From: Mnemiopsis leidyi | Taxonomy: Eukaryota; Ctenophora; Tentaculata; Lobata; Bolinopsidae | Direction of reading: 5' to 3' | Assembly (NCBI GenBank): GCA_000226015.1 | Contig: JH154246.1 | Coordinates: 122,898-146,794 of the forward strand | Length of the DNA stretch: 23,897 nt | Shown here: piece by piece, positions 1-10,724 of the stretch | How positions within the stretch are numbered: position 1 is the first letter of the stretch | How the letters are laid out: every line of letters starts with the position of its first letter | Notes under the pieces: generated by a model | Databases searched by the model: none | Told to the model about the DNA's origin: nothing | The model's input: only the letters and a program-made list of their open reading frames with translations | Made by a program: the position numbers and the translations under genes

Positions 1-309
1 CCTACATTTACATTTCGATAACCTACACCATCCCAATATTCTACACTTGAATATCCTACATTTACATCTCAATAACCTACACCATCTCAATATCCTACAC
101 TTAAATATCCTACATTTACATCTCAATAACCTACACCATCTCAATATTCTACACTTAAATATCCTACATTTACATCTCAATAACCTACACCATCTCAATA
201 TCCTACACTTAAATATCCTACATTTACAACTAAATAACCTACACACACCTACACCATCTCAATATCCTACACTTAAATATCCTACATTTACATCTCAATA
301 ACCTACACC
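1..309. repeat. 54-bp minisatellite abutting CARM1 splice acceptor
   Basis: Tandem array with a 54-bp period. The motif CCTACATTTACATCTC recurs at 55, 109 and 163 and, after an 8-bp insertion in the copy near 217, once more before the end. The strand is pyrimidine-biased with recurring CCTACA words. The array runs directly into TGCAG, the acceptor of the CARM1 exon at 315, so its last partial unit serves as the sequence upstream of that 3' splice site. It continues beyond the left edge of the window. An open frame of Leu-His-Asn repeats across it is an artefact of the periodicity. Confidence 0.95.
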
Positions 310-314
310 TGCAG

Positions 315-2090
315 GTGCGATGTTTGATGGGAACTCCACTCTTTGCTAGACCGGGACAACCCATCATCGGTAGTGTTACCCTGACATCCAACAAGCGCCA
401 GAGTTACGATGTCAAACTCAAGGTTTTCCCTCCGGGTGTTTTGCTTGTTGATTATTTTCTATTTTCTAATCGAAGTTGGCCTGCAAATGAATGAAAATGG
501 CGGGGTTTGAACTAAAATTGTCTTTCCTCCAGATGCATCTGGCAGGAAGCAGCGACACAATAACCAACGTTCTGGATCTAAAGAACCCCTACTTCCGTTA
601 CACTGGCTCCGTCCCCGTTCCCCCTGGCAACCAGACGTCATCCCCCTCCGACAACTACTGGGAAAACGTCAACTCTTCAGCTAATCGTCAGTGTTACATA
701 TAGCACACATCCCCATCTGACACGATGTTGTTAATCATGTTGTTCTTTTAGCAGATATTATGTAACTCTATCTCTATCGTCTTAATGACCCATGTCCGAC
801 TTATGTTGTGGGTGTTGTTGTTGTCGTGGTTGTCGTGGTTGTTGTTGTTGTGGTTGTTATGACTTGACCAGGAGTGTTGGGTCAAGGGTTGAGCTGTTCA
901 TGCAGTGTGTTGCGCTGGGTTCAGTGAGCTGGGAATTTCGTCCCGCTACTGCGGGGACAGAACCGATCGTGCGTAATGCTGATTTTGTCGATTGTTAAGA
1001 AAAATTATCAGAATTAAAAACTTGCGTTTACATTCTTTAAATGACAATAAAATCTGAAATTTTTAACGCCAACCGTTAAAAGATCAAATTGATAAAAAAC
1101 AACATGAAATTTAACCCCATATATTATATTTTAGGAAAATCTACTATTTCTAATGTACGTTAAGAAAATTAACTTAGATTAAGACACTTTACTTTTACTT
1201 ACAAAACTTCTAGTTTGGTATAGCTTGAAGTTGGCATCATCCAGTACAGTTAAAGCAACACCCCTCTGCAGACTCGCTAAAGTGTGGATAAGTTCAAATA
1301 AATAAGCAATAGATAGTGATGCCAAATTGATAACCCCTACTAAATTATCATACAAATCTTGTTATTGTGAGCAGAGATATATGACATCAACTCTGACATA
1401 TATGTCAATCTGTTTTTTCGGCGTGTGGCACAATTTATGGTAGTCAGGCTTTGAAATTGCTTTTGCTGCATGGACGAGAAAACATAAATACATACATAAT
1501 ACAAATAGCTCTTGATAATTCAACGTTCAGTTACCGTTTTATCAGTATAAACTAATGAGCTGATTGTGGCCCACCGTGAAACAGGTGCATGGACCTTTAA
1601 TTCTTCTCATCGTGCCCATTCAATTTTCAAACCGTTGTGTCCTAATTCTTAGCCGTTTTTTGACCTATCAGCTGTTACCTCCCATCTTTTTTTAATCAAT
1701 GCTACCGGCTGCGATTTTACTTTATAAAGCTTGGCCACCCTCAATGTATTATGATTAAGATTATAATTTTGAGCTCAGGCCATTAAAACGTCTTGGTGAA
1801 CAGATAATCATAAAGGGATTTTCTTTATTCTGAGCTTACAAAGAATTTCTTAGCATGTATATTCTCAAAATAGATTCAATGGTAAAAACTAGGTGTGTAC
1901 TGTCAGTTTATTTAACATCGGAGTACATGTATATTGCGAAAAAATAATTTTCAAAAATGCGAAATTTTCAGAGCATGCACAGCCTCAACCGTACAACAAC
2001 GGAGGAGCCGCCTACCCACAGACCTACTCGAAAGGATACCCTGCTAGTCCCAATCCTTACACTGCTATCTACGAGGACGGATACAACTAA
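315..2090 (+). CDS. CARM1: CARM1/PRMT4 arginine methyltransferase, C-terminal three exons (partial gene)
   Basis: Coding exons 315-422, 533-686 and 1972-2090 encode the last 126 residues; the catalytic part lies left of the window. Exon 1 begins VRCLMGTPLFARPGQP and contains NKRQSYD; exon 2 contains LDLKNPYFRYTGSVPVPPG. These are close to the C-terminal part of the animal CARM1 core beta-barrel (human NKRQSYDISIVAQ and LDLKNPFFRYTG). Exon 3 encodes a Tyr/Pro/Asn/Gly-rich tail ending YEDGYN. Junction phases agree: phase 0 after 422, phase 1 after 686 (a split Gln codon). Acceptors are TGCAG, CTCCAG and TTTTCAG; donors are GTTTTC and GTCAGT. In this family the enzyme methylates histone H3 and splicing or transcription cofactors in the nucleus. 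The unstructured tail here, about 40 residues after the last conserved block, is much shorter than the human activation domain. The 3' splice site of exon 2 is clear. The donor after 686 is chosen by phase and sequence. Confidence 0.9.
687..1971 (+). other. CARM1 last intron with GTT-rich microsatellite
   Basis: This 1285-bp intron has donor GTCAGT and acceptor TTTTCAG. It holds a GTT/GGTTGTC-rich simple repeat at about 803-862. The remainder is AT-rich. I see no coding exon or RNA gene in it. Confidence 0.7.
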
Positions 2091-3959
2091 TCTGACGTCA
2101 TAATTCCTGATAACGTCATCACTTTTATCATTATGAGATGTTCTCCGTCAGTTTTATTGTCACTAAAGATTTTTTCATACAAAATTGGTTAGTGAGATTT
2201 GTCGGGCACCAATCACAAACAATTTTAACAAACGGAGATATATTTAACTCACTTTAACTGTGATTTATTCTCCAAGATTTTCCGGGGCATGCGCATGATT
2301 GAAATTTATACTCTTTGAAATGGCTTATAATGATCTGTCAAATTTCGTATTTGAGAGTAAGATGACATTGTAGAGCAGTTTTCTAAATCACATCACACTG
2401 GTTGCTCCATTTTATAGAAAGGGATCGATCACATATGACATTATCAAATTTTCGGCATTTTTTACCCACTCCCCCCTCTGTCATGATTCGTCATCAAGAC
2501 AAAACGCCCCTGAATTTCAGATGTAAATTACCAAAATGATGTCTTCACAGTTGGGACCAACCCCCCCCCCCCATTTCTTGTAAAAATACTTGATTGTTGG
2601 CTTTTAACAATTTAATTGACAATTTAATGGCCATTAATTTTGATCAAAAATTCAAATTAAAAACAAAAGACATATTTCCAAGATTGTGTGATGCAATACG
2701 ATGGAAAGAGCAACAGTTTCTTAAAATGTCCTCAAGGTAGTTCCTCTCTTCCTCTGACATTAGGCTCTTCTATCAAGCCACGCTTAAAAAAGCTTCGGAG
2801 AATTTACGGCGAAATTTCACTAAAATTAACTTGAAAATTGTCTTACTTGAATTTCAAGTCCTTCCCACTTAAAAAGTTTTGATAAAAATCCCCCTCGTCA
2901 TCAATCGTCATCATTTGGAAATCCCCCCTCCCCCTACGTGATGACGTCTTATGTAAACGACCCCAAAGACCATTACGTGCCATATAATCACGATTCTAAT
3001 ATGCAAGTGATATTAACTTAAATCACAAACGTAATTATTAGTTATAATTGATTGTGTTTACTATAAGTATGTATATATAATGGTAACTCGCTTCAATTCT
3101 CCATTATTCTACCAGAGACCAGTGCTCTGAAATCTTACTCAAAGGGCCATACAGTGTTAGTGTTAACCGGTAAACAATATTGTTATTTTCTAAGGCTGCT
3201 CCCACGGCTTTTTCATGAGACCAGCAACTATTAATTGTCTAATATTAATAAGGTTAAGTTTAACTTATAGTTATACTTGCTACTGATAATCCTGCTCCTC
3301 TTATGCTTCCATCACTATTAGTATTAGAGGTACGTCATTCATGATTCACGACTCATTCAATTATTCATGTTTTCGGAGATTTGATGAAGTTTAGTCAGAT
3401 TCTAATGCGTGTACGCATACTTGTAGCATGGTGGTATGATTAACCGATTTAAAAACCCGACTTAAGAAAACTGATGATTCGGCAGTTGGCGCTAGGCGGT
3501 TTTTACAGCTTCCATTAATATATACATAGAATAATATTGGATGGCTTTTTAAAGCCCTATGCTTAATTTTTAAGTGCTTTGAGGGCCCGGCATCTATTTA
3601 TTTTATTCTTTTAAAATTGGATGATTGAACTCGCTTTTAAAATGTTTATTTAATTTTATTAGTCTTATCAGACTGTTTAACTTTTACCAAACATTAAGTC
3701 TTCATGAGAAATATCGATACATATTCAATCTTCCCAGACCAAGAACTCCAGTAGAGTAATGGGGAATATAAGTTTTACAAAATGATTGCATGTACATTGT
3801 ACAACTACAAAATGTGTGACGTTGTTTCCTGTCTTCGTGGTGTAGGAACTACTGTTGCATAACTCAAATCAGGGATGTTAGCTCAGTTCAAGTCGAGAAG
3901 TTGATAGGGCCTAGAAATTTTCGGCAGTCTCCAAGAAGCCCGACACTTCCACCGGTGGA
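2091..3959. other. Intergenic DNA between CARM1 and the receptor gene, part 1
   Basis: No supported gene. A C12 run lies at 2561-2572. Two C-rich blocks around TCGTCATC words lie at about 2465-2510 and 2885-2966. The right one ends TACGTGATGACGTCTTATG followed by TAAACGACCCC, resembling the terminal sequence of small DNA transposons, but I could not find a matching left terminus. There is no clear AATAAA close behind the CARM1 stop, so its polyadenylation site is not assigned. Confidence 0.5.
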
Positions 3960-4330
3960 ATTGGGGAATTCCCGCGGCAGCAGGGCTAAGCAACGTGTAG
4001 CAAGGAAATATCACAAGGAAGCCTATCGGTAGGGACACTGACAGTGGGTTCTTTGTCAGACGTTGTCTGAGTCTGACCTGCTGCCGCGAAGCGGCAGCCC
4101 CCCGCGCGCGTGGCGGCTGCTAAGCAGGCGCCCCGAACATTCAACGGGCGATGCGCGCCAGAAATGCGTGACAGCGCGTGATGGCCGCGACAGTAGGTTA
4201 TCAACCTACAACCCGAACATTGAAAATGGGCCGCAACGCAAGGCAATGGGTTCTTGGAGGTGTCGACAGGAACATTGTCGCGGTGGTACCCGACTCTCGC
4301 AGAACTATACAGTAGAATTTCTTTATAGTT
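3960..4330. repeat. Composite of dispersed GC-rich repeats
   Basis: Several pieces recur elsewhere in the window. The bottom strand of 3972-4005 (TTGCTACACGTTGC...CCCTGCTGCCGCG) matches the top strand at about 22187-22215. CTGCTGCCGCGAAGCGGC occurs at about 4078 and again near 22208. The stretch around 4265-4305 (attgtcg...ggtacccgac...ctcgcag) resembles 22690-22722. The GCCGCGAAGCGGC core is an inverted repeat. GC content is far above that of the flanks. The block contains the short inserted element at 4141-4211. This is a mosaic of mobile or repeat DNA, not a gene; reading frames across it on both strands show no protein similarity that I recognise. Confidence 0.7.
4141..4211 (+). mobile_element. 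Short hairpin-rich mobile element, copy 1 (71 bp)
   Basis: Starts TCAACGGGCGATGCGCG and ends CAGTAGGTTATCAACCTACAA. It is flanked by the 9-bp direct repeat CCCGAACAT at 4132-4140 and 4212-4220, read as a target-site duplication. The 3' end contains the hairpin GTAGGTT-ATC-AACCTAC. No obvious terminal inverted repeats and no coding capacity. Three more copies occur at 21235, 21448 and 22374. Confidence 0.8.
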
Positions 4331-4894
4331 TATCGGTTCAGATACTTGAAAAGACCGCAGCAATTAAATTTTAACATGCATTCAGCATTTGCAACCAGAA
4401 TTTGGTCTTACAATTACAAATTGCCCTCGGGCTTACATCTTTATCTATTCTGCTTTTAAGAACTTTATCTTGGCGGGTTCAAACGTCGATTAGTGATTTT
4501 TCTAAAAGAGCTTTTTCCTTCACAGTAACATGACATTTGGAACAGGTGACGGGGAGATTTGTACGACTTTCTTACTTGAAGTTAACGTAATAAACAAGGC
4601 GCCAAATGGACACTGTCATGTCGCCAAGTGGTCAAGAACTCAAAGTCAAAAAAACAAAGACAGAACATCTCATTTACTTTGCCATTTTCTTTGTCAACCA
4701 GTAAATTGTAAACAGGATCAGACTATCCATCGCCAAACTGAAACTTTTATTTTCTAGATGCAAGGTTTTCCAGTCAAGAGCACAAAACTCAGAAATTATT
4801 ATACATTTTCGTTTTTAAACCAAAGTTATAGCTTGTTATCGAGCTGTATTCGCTTTCGATTAGTCGCATTCACCGATTAGTTAAATTGGAAGGT
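4331..4894. other. Intergenic DNA upstream of the receptor gene
   Basis: AT-rich DNA. An open frame of 75 codons at 4530-4757 shows no recognisable family, signal peptide or splice context and I do not call it. The receptor promoter should lie here, but I see no convincing TATA box. Confidence 0.5.
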
Positions 4895-7800
4895 ATGCTG
4901 GTTTTCTCACTAATTTTGTCTGTTATTTGGTTGTCAAGAATCCACATTACTACACATTCACAAGGTTACTTATTTTTAGTTTTACTTGTTTCGACAGAAA
5001 AAGTTACAAATACATCCAATGAATGATTCATTGGACATTGACTATCAATTCCAATATAATTTGGCTATTAAAACAACGTAAATTACTGAATCAAGTCACA
5101 GAGAAAATCCTCAGGCAACCAACTGTTAGTGTTATCCTACTGTTTACTACATTCTGCAAGCACTATTTCCAAAAGTTGTGATTTCATTTTTCAGATGTTT
5201 GCAAAGTGACAGATATAAACGGTTATTTGAAAAGATTGTGCAACACAACAGACAAAGGGATTGTAGTGCAATGCCCACATTCCAACACGACATACCAACC
5301 GTACGTTACCGATCCTTACACATGTCTGGAAATAGGGTTTACAGAGGTGTGCGGGAACGACCCCTCCTTTTACCAGTTCTGTGGGTATCCCACCTGCTCC
5401 GAACAGAGAGTAGCTCAAGATCCTCCCCTAGTATGTGGATCTTACATCTGTTCCAGGCGGTACACCTCTAAAACAGGTAACAATTTGTAAATTTATTTAG
5501 ATATTTTAAGTGATTATATTTGATGATGCTGACATCATTATTAGTTATTGATTATTTACTTTTTACTATCTATTATTACTATTGATAAGTTACCATTTAT
5601 TACTGATTATTTATCATTTATTATTGATCATTTATTATTAATTTATAGTTATATTCATTTATAGGAGATACGTACATTGCACACAAGGGAGGCAGGTACC
5701 AGGATCTGACCCTGACCTGTAACGGACGGGAGGATTGTGAGAACACCCAGATTGACGAGGAAGTCTGCTCTAACAACACCTCCTGGTGTCGCTTTAGTGA
5801 GATGGAGCAGGTGGAGTCTCACAAGATCTGTGATCAGAAATGTGATTGTCTGCTTTGTCAGGACGAGATACAATGTCCACCCACACGAGATATGATCTCC
5901 GGGAAAGTTTGTAACAACACCTTCTACAGCAGGAGGATCAGGTTGCTAAACGTGGACCACCGGAGCGGGTACGTGCCCCCCGGTGCGGTGTGTGACGGAG
6001 TGAGGGACTGTGTAGGCGGGGAGGACGAGATAAACTGTACTTCCACTAGACACTGCTACAACTCGGAGTTTCTGGGGTCGAGAAGGGTGGCTCTCGTCCC
6101 TGAAAACGTCTGTACCGTTCCAAATCTCAGGTTCGAAGTTTGTACCAATTACCTGGATCAGTTGAACTGCTCTCAGTCATTAGAATCGCCTCTCGTCTGC
6201 AAGGTGGACGGTTACGATACACACGTGACCAAATATGCACTGTGTAAGGGAACTAGTTTGTGTGATGATGGGATAGACAACTTGTGTGTGACTGCTGAAG
6301 GAGGATGTCTCCTACACAAGCATCAACTTTGTGACAGCCACAAAGATTGCCATGCCGGTCTTGACGAAGCCGAGGACAGATGTTTGATGACAAGTATCAG
6401 CTGCCAGAGGAAACTCTCGTACGGTCGACCCCGACAGTTATTGTTAAAGATACCACAGTCGTGGGTGATGGACGGGGTTGAAGACTGTGAGGAGGGAACT
6501 GATGAGGACGTCTCCAGGTGGACGTCATGTGGAGACGGCTGGAAAACAAGGTACACCGAGATCGGTAGTTCTTGTTCCGAAGTTTTCCTGTGTCTGGATG
6601 ACAGGTTTATTGAGTTTAGTTCCCTCTGTGATAGGAGTACTTCTTGTCCGGAAGAGGAGGCTGCTTGTACTGCGTCCCGGTCTAAAAGTGAGGTTAACAA
6701 CCATGTGTTTCTTTACGGAGGGGAGGTATGGATAGGTCACGTGCTTCCTGGATTGTACGAACTCGAACAAATGATATCTCCGGCAGTTAAAGATGAGTTC
6801 GTTTCACCGGACTTTCCATTTGGAGTTTCACCTCTCACTATATTTCGTCCGAACAACACTGTGTACGATTGTGGACACGTTTTCGGCGAAATGTACGTCT
6901 ATCTTAGTTGTCTAGGATTGTGCGGAAATACTGATTGTATTCTCAAGAAAGTTCGACACGATTCTTGCCACAATATAAATACCAACCGTTATTTCACCCT
7001 GGCAAACAACTCATACCTTACAATCGCAAGAAAGAGAAGGGAGAAGTACGTGAGTGAGCTCTTTGCTTGCGACAACGGGTTCTGTGTTACGTATGATAGA
7101 GTATGTGATCTTGTAGATGACTGTGGAGATGGATCAGATGAACTCGAGTGTGTAAACAGTTTTAAATGTGGAAACGGTGAGCTCATTCCCATCACAAATT
7201 TTCAAGACGGAAATATCGACTGTTCAGACTTTTCAGACGAGTGTAGTCCGAACTCAGGATCAGGACTGGACAAAAGGGTGATCGGAAGTTCATTATTGTC
7301 TTCGTTAGGCTGGATGATAGGAGCCACGGCGCTTCTACTAAATTTTGTAGTGATATTTCGATCCGTTATAGATCTCAAAAACTGTAAAAATCAGATGAAG
7401 CTGATGAATAGGACCATGGTTTTGATGATATCCTTTGGGGACTTCCTTGTGGGGGCCTACTTAGTGGTAATCGCAATACTGAATGTGCAAAGCAGTGAAA
7501 ACTATTGCAGAGAAAGATACGCGTGGCTTACAAGTAGCGCCTGTGCAATATTGGGGATAACGAGTACATTTGGGTCACATATATCACTCATGGCCATGAC
7601 AATCTTGAGCTTAAACAGAGTTCTGACAATCAGGCGCATCACAGGTCATGAATCATTGACATGGTTCAGAAAGTTTAAGGTAATATCATGCGTACTTGGA
7701 ATGACCGGCTTTTCCTTTTTCATTGCAATATTTCCACTCCTACCCTCACAAGAAGACTTTTTCGTAAACGGACTAAGCTACCCGGGAAACCCCTTGTTCA

Positions 7801-8489
7801 TTGGAGCTCCATCAAAGCAGCAGTACGTGAAGATTATAAGCAGCTATTACCACACCGTTATCGGAAATAGTGGTCACATGACCTGGAAGACAGTCAGGAG
7901 ACTTGTAGAGGGCATGTTTACAAGGGATTACGGCGGAGTGAACCCCACTAAACTTCACTTTTACGGAAATGATGGAGTTTGTCTGTTCAAGTACTTTGTC
8001 ACACCTGAAGATCCACAATGGAGATACACCGCGATAGTCTTGATAATGAACATCCTATGTTTTGCAGTTATCACTATCAACTACATCTTCATACACTCAC
8101 TTTCTGTCTCATCCGCAAACTCAACTTTAGCGGTCAGGAGGAAAACCAGACGAAAATCGTGCAGCGTTAACAAAACTCTGGTCCAACGAAACAACGCTCT
8201 TCAGAGGAAAATATCACTGATCATTCTGACCGATTTTGCTTGCTGGGTTCCTTTTATTTGCACGTGCGTTCTTCACTACCTACAAGTAGTAGACGCTGCA
8301 CCCTGGTACGCTGCCTTTTCTATTGTGATACTTCCCATAAACTCGGTAATAAACCCCCTGTTGTATGACAACTTTGTGTCGGTTCTCTGGAACGAAATAA
8401 AATGTTTCTTGCGGTTCCATCGATCAAGAGAAAGACTTGTGCGGCCATTTCGGGCTGAAAATGTCATGTCCGTGGAAACAAGAATGTAG
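4895..8489 (+). CDS. LDLa-repeat, LGR/RXFP-like G-protein-coupled receptor
   Basis: Exons 4895-4964, 5195-5476 and 5665-8489 join in frame (phase 1 at both junctions) into 1058 residues. Exon 1 encodes a Met-initiated hydrophobic leader (MLVFSLILSVIW), a good signal peptide. The Cys-rich ectodomain holds degenerate and canonical LDLa modules: CDGVRDC near residue 227, CDSHKDC near 340, a clear CDLVDDCGDGSDELEC at about 598-613, then DGNIDCSDFSDEC at about 632-645. I see no leucine-rich repeats, unlike mollusc GRL101 or vertebrate RXFP1. Seven helices lie at about residues 663-1021. The LGR/RXFP hallmarks are YGNDGVCLF in loop 2, LTDFACWVPF in TM6 and ILPINSVINPLLY in TM7. Extracellular loop 2 is about 90 residues, with an insertion before the conserved Cys. 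The TM3 E/DRY position reads LNR. The role is probably cell-surface signalling; the ligand is unknown. Exon 1 is the least certain part; exons 2 and 3 are firm. A start at 5802 would be inside the ectodomain. Confidence 0.88.
5521..5664. repeat. LINE-tail-like sequence and TTATTGAT-type simple repeat in receptor intron 2
   Basis: The sequence from 5521 (TGATGATGCTGACATCATTA and onward to about 5558) aligns with the 3' tail of the dead LINE at 21720-21757, with about five differences in 38 bases. Both contain a TGATG/CATCA stem-loop and then run into AT-rich TTATT repeats. Here the repeats continue up to the acceptor TTTATAG at 5664. The 188-bp intron may contain or derive from a LINE 3' end. 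Confidence 0.5.
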
Positions 8490-9023
8490 AAAATTTGAAC
8501 TTTGTAATAAATTAACGCTCAAGAAGCCGGGACTGTCTAAATATAAAATTGATTTTTGAGTCCGTACATTAACCTTGCCTTCATTTATAGTTTGAGTTTT
8601 GTATTCTGTACATTGACCTTGCCTTTATAGTTTGAGTGAGGGTCTCACTGATTTATCATATGCAACCAATCGCCATTAACTGCCAAATAAACGCTCTGAA
8701 TATGGTGCTTTATAAAATCAAAAAATCGAGTCCTCAATACAATGATGGACCGTTCAAATTTAGTCGAAAGCTGCCACATTTTTAGACGGAGGTAGTGAAA
8801 ATCCTCCCTTTACTATGTTTTAAAAAAGTCCCAAACACTCTGTATACAAACAGTACAACCTAAAGTAAATTCTAGCTTCAAGGCGGAGTTTGACATTAAA
8901 AATAAATAAGACAATAAGTTAAAGATAAAAATATCAAGTCAGATTAAAATAAGAAGTTCCCCAACCGATAGAACTCTCTGATTACTGATAAGCCAGTCCT
9001 TTAATCCTAGGAAACAGGTCCCA
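8490..9023. other. Tail-to-tail intergenic region with receptor poly(A) signals
   Basis: The receptor (+) and WDR36 (-) genes converge here. AATAAA hexamers on the + strand at 8506-8511, 17 bp after the receptor stop, and at 8686-8691 are candidate polyadenylation signals for the receptor. A partial tandem duplication covers about 8564-8637: GTACATTRACCTTGCC followed by TTTATAGTTTGAGT, period about 44 bp. On the - strand, ATTAAA (TTTAAT at 9000-9005) is the nearest candidate signal for WDR36 and implies a very short 3' UTR. Confidence 0.6.
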
Positions 9024-10724
9024 TCAAAGAGTGGCAGATTTGAGAAAGTTAGTAACACACAGACACTCCTGAATCTTCTGCTGTAGCTCCAGCCAGGAAT
9101 CTGTGAAAATGAATTGTCAAGATTTATCTTGGAACAATAAATTGGTTCGCTGTACGTTGTCTAGAATTAAAACACATGTTTTCTTGCGACAGAATTTTCT
9201 CAAATATAGTGCAAAAACTACATCATCAATCATCATTAACAAAATTAATCTTAACCAGCATGTGATCACAGACACAAGGGAGCGAGACAAACATATAAAC
9301 AGACGAGCGAACAGATGAACGAACAGACCGACAAACAGACAAATTCACAGACCAACAACAGGATAGATGACGTACCTGCGTGTGAGGATTTGAGGTGTTC
9401 CAACTTTTCGTGTAAAGATGGGGTATCCACCAGATACTGTCTGTTATACTGAAGCGAATTAAAGTCGTTAAAGTTTGTACAGTTTTACAGTAATTTATTA
9501 TTTACTTGAAAGTCTATCCTTAAATTCTTGGATTTCTGAGGTAACGATAAACAGATTATTTCATTGCAAGTAAATTAGATCTGGATCTCTGGATGCGATT
9601 CCTAAATGCAATGAATCATACATCAAATGCGAAAATGCATCTAAATCAAAGCCTACTTTTAAAAAGACGTTAATGTACGCTTGAAGAACATCGTAATTGC
9701 CCCGAAGTTTTACGGCTGAGGTAAGAAAATCTAGAAACTTCTCAACTATCTCGTGGGAGCCCCCGTCTAGTGGGGCCATCGACTGTAGTTCTACGTCTGT
9801 AGGGGAACTGTGTCAGTTACCTTTCAATTAAAATATGGCTAGTCTTAAAGTTTAAATGACACTTAATCACATCCTTACATAGAATTTTTGGAACTGTCTT
9901 CAATATGTATCTCAAGTCCAGTCCAGTAAACCTTACCCAAAACGGACGGAGACAGAGAGTTGAGGTATTCGAGTATTTTACCCACATTCTCCTCCCTCAT
10001 TACAACTCGCTGAAATTCGCTTTCTTCTGATCTGGTGGTATATAAGGTTTTGTTTTCCATTTATCGATTGAGGTAGTTTAGTGAGCTGCCAAATAAGAAC
10101 CAATCACTGTGTTAAATTCTTGCTGATCATGATTTCCGTTATCTTGATTTGTGTAATTGCTGGAATGTTATGGGACCAACCTGACAGATTTCATCTTTTC
10201 AGTTTCATCTTGCACCTTTTCCTCAACAACAAACTTCGGGATAAGTTCCTTAGTCGTGGTCAGAAAGAAGGGGGCTGCTTTAGGGGCTGTTGGTGGAGCT
10301 TTGGGCTTGTTTCGTTTCTGGAAGACAGAAAGTCAACAGTGCAAGCACACCACTGTTACACTTCAACAATAACGGCAACATAGATATAACAGCATCTAGA
10401 GTAAGAGAACGGTATTACTGAGGAGGTGCCTGATGTTGCAATGCCAATCTGTCATCTGTGTCCACTGGACCATGTGACCGTGTTTTACTACCGATAACCA
10501 GAGTAAGGCCAACAAATTAAAAAAAATATGGTTTAGATTCTACAAAAATTAGAGACAACTCCCAAGAAATACCGTTCTCTCTTGTAAAAGCAAAGATATT
10601 ACCTTGATAATATCAAGTTTGCTGAGAGCCGTCCATCTGGCCTTAGGAGCGGAAGATAAGGTAACGAGTCTTTCATTAATCTGGTCAGTGCTTTTCCATT
10701 CTTCTGATGGAGTTTCTTCTACTT
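9024..10724 (-). other. WDR36: WDR36 C-terminal Utp21 domain exons (15-20)
   Basis: Six exons encode the linker and the Utp21 C-terminal domain. The linker begins EVEETPSEEWKSTDQINERL and carries a Lys/Pro/Ala-rich block, KRNKPKAPPTAPKAAPFF. The domain includes LEYLNSLSPSVLDVELQSM, DGGSHEIVEKFLDFLTSA, GNYDVLQAYINVFLK and a terminal helix ECLCVTNFLKSATL. The equivalent human segments are RSLSPDCGG, FELAQAYLALFLK and CILNYLKSALL. In the SSU processome this domain holds the protein against its UTPB partners. The stop TGA is at 9026-9024. Confidence 0.92.

Noticed and set aside
47-301. 84-codon open frame of Leu/His/Asn repeats
   Set aside because: It is the translation of the 54-bp minisatellite; no start context, no family, and it ends at the CARM1 acceptor.
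792-998. 68-codon Cys/Gly-rich open frame
   Set aside because: Produced by the GTT/GGTTGTC microsatellite within the CARM1 intron.
2450-2966. Complete DNA transposon with C-rich ends
   Set aside because: The right end (TACGTGATGACGTCTTATG) looks transposon-like, but no matching left terminus or target duplication could be found.
3986-4374. Overlapping 125- and 103-codon frames on opposite strands
   Set aside because: They run across GC-rich dispersed repeats and the short mobile element; the same repeat read elsewhere gives the same peptide fragment (ARDGRDSRLSTY) inside a dead LINE.
4530-4757. 75-codon frame upstream of the receptor
   Set aside because: No similarity, no signal peptide and no supported splice link to the receptor.
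5802-8489. Receptor starting at the Met at 5802
   Set aside because: Upstream exon 5195-5476 and the first 137 nt of exon 3 continue the same Cys-rich frame in phase, and exon 4895-4964 supplies a signal peptide.
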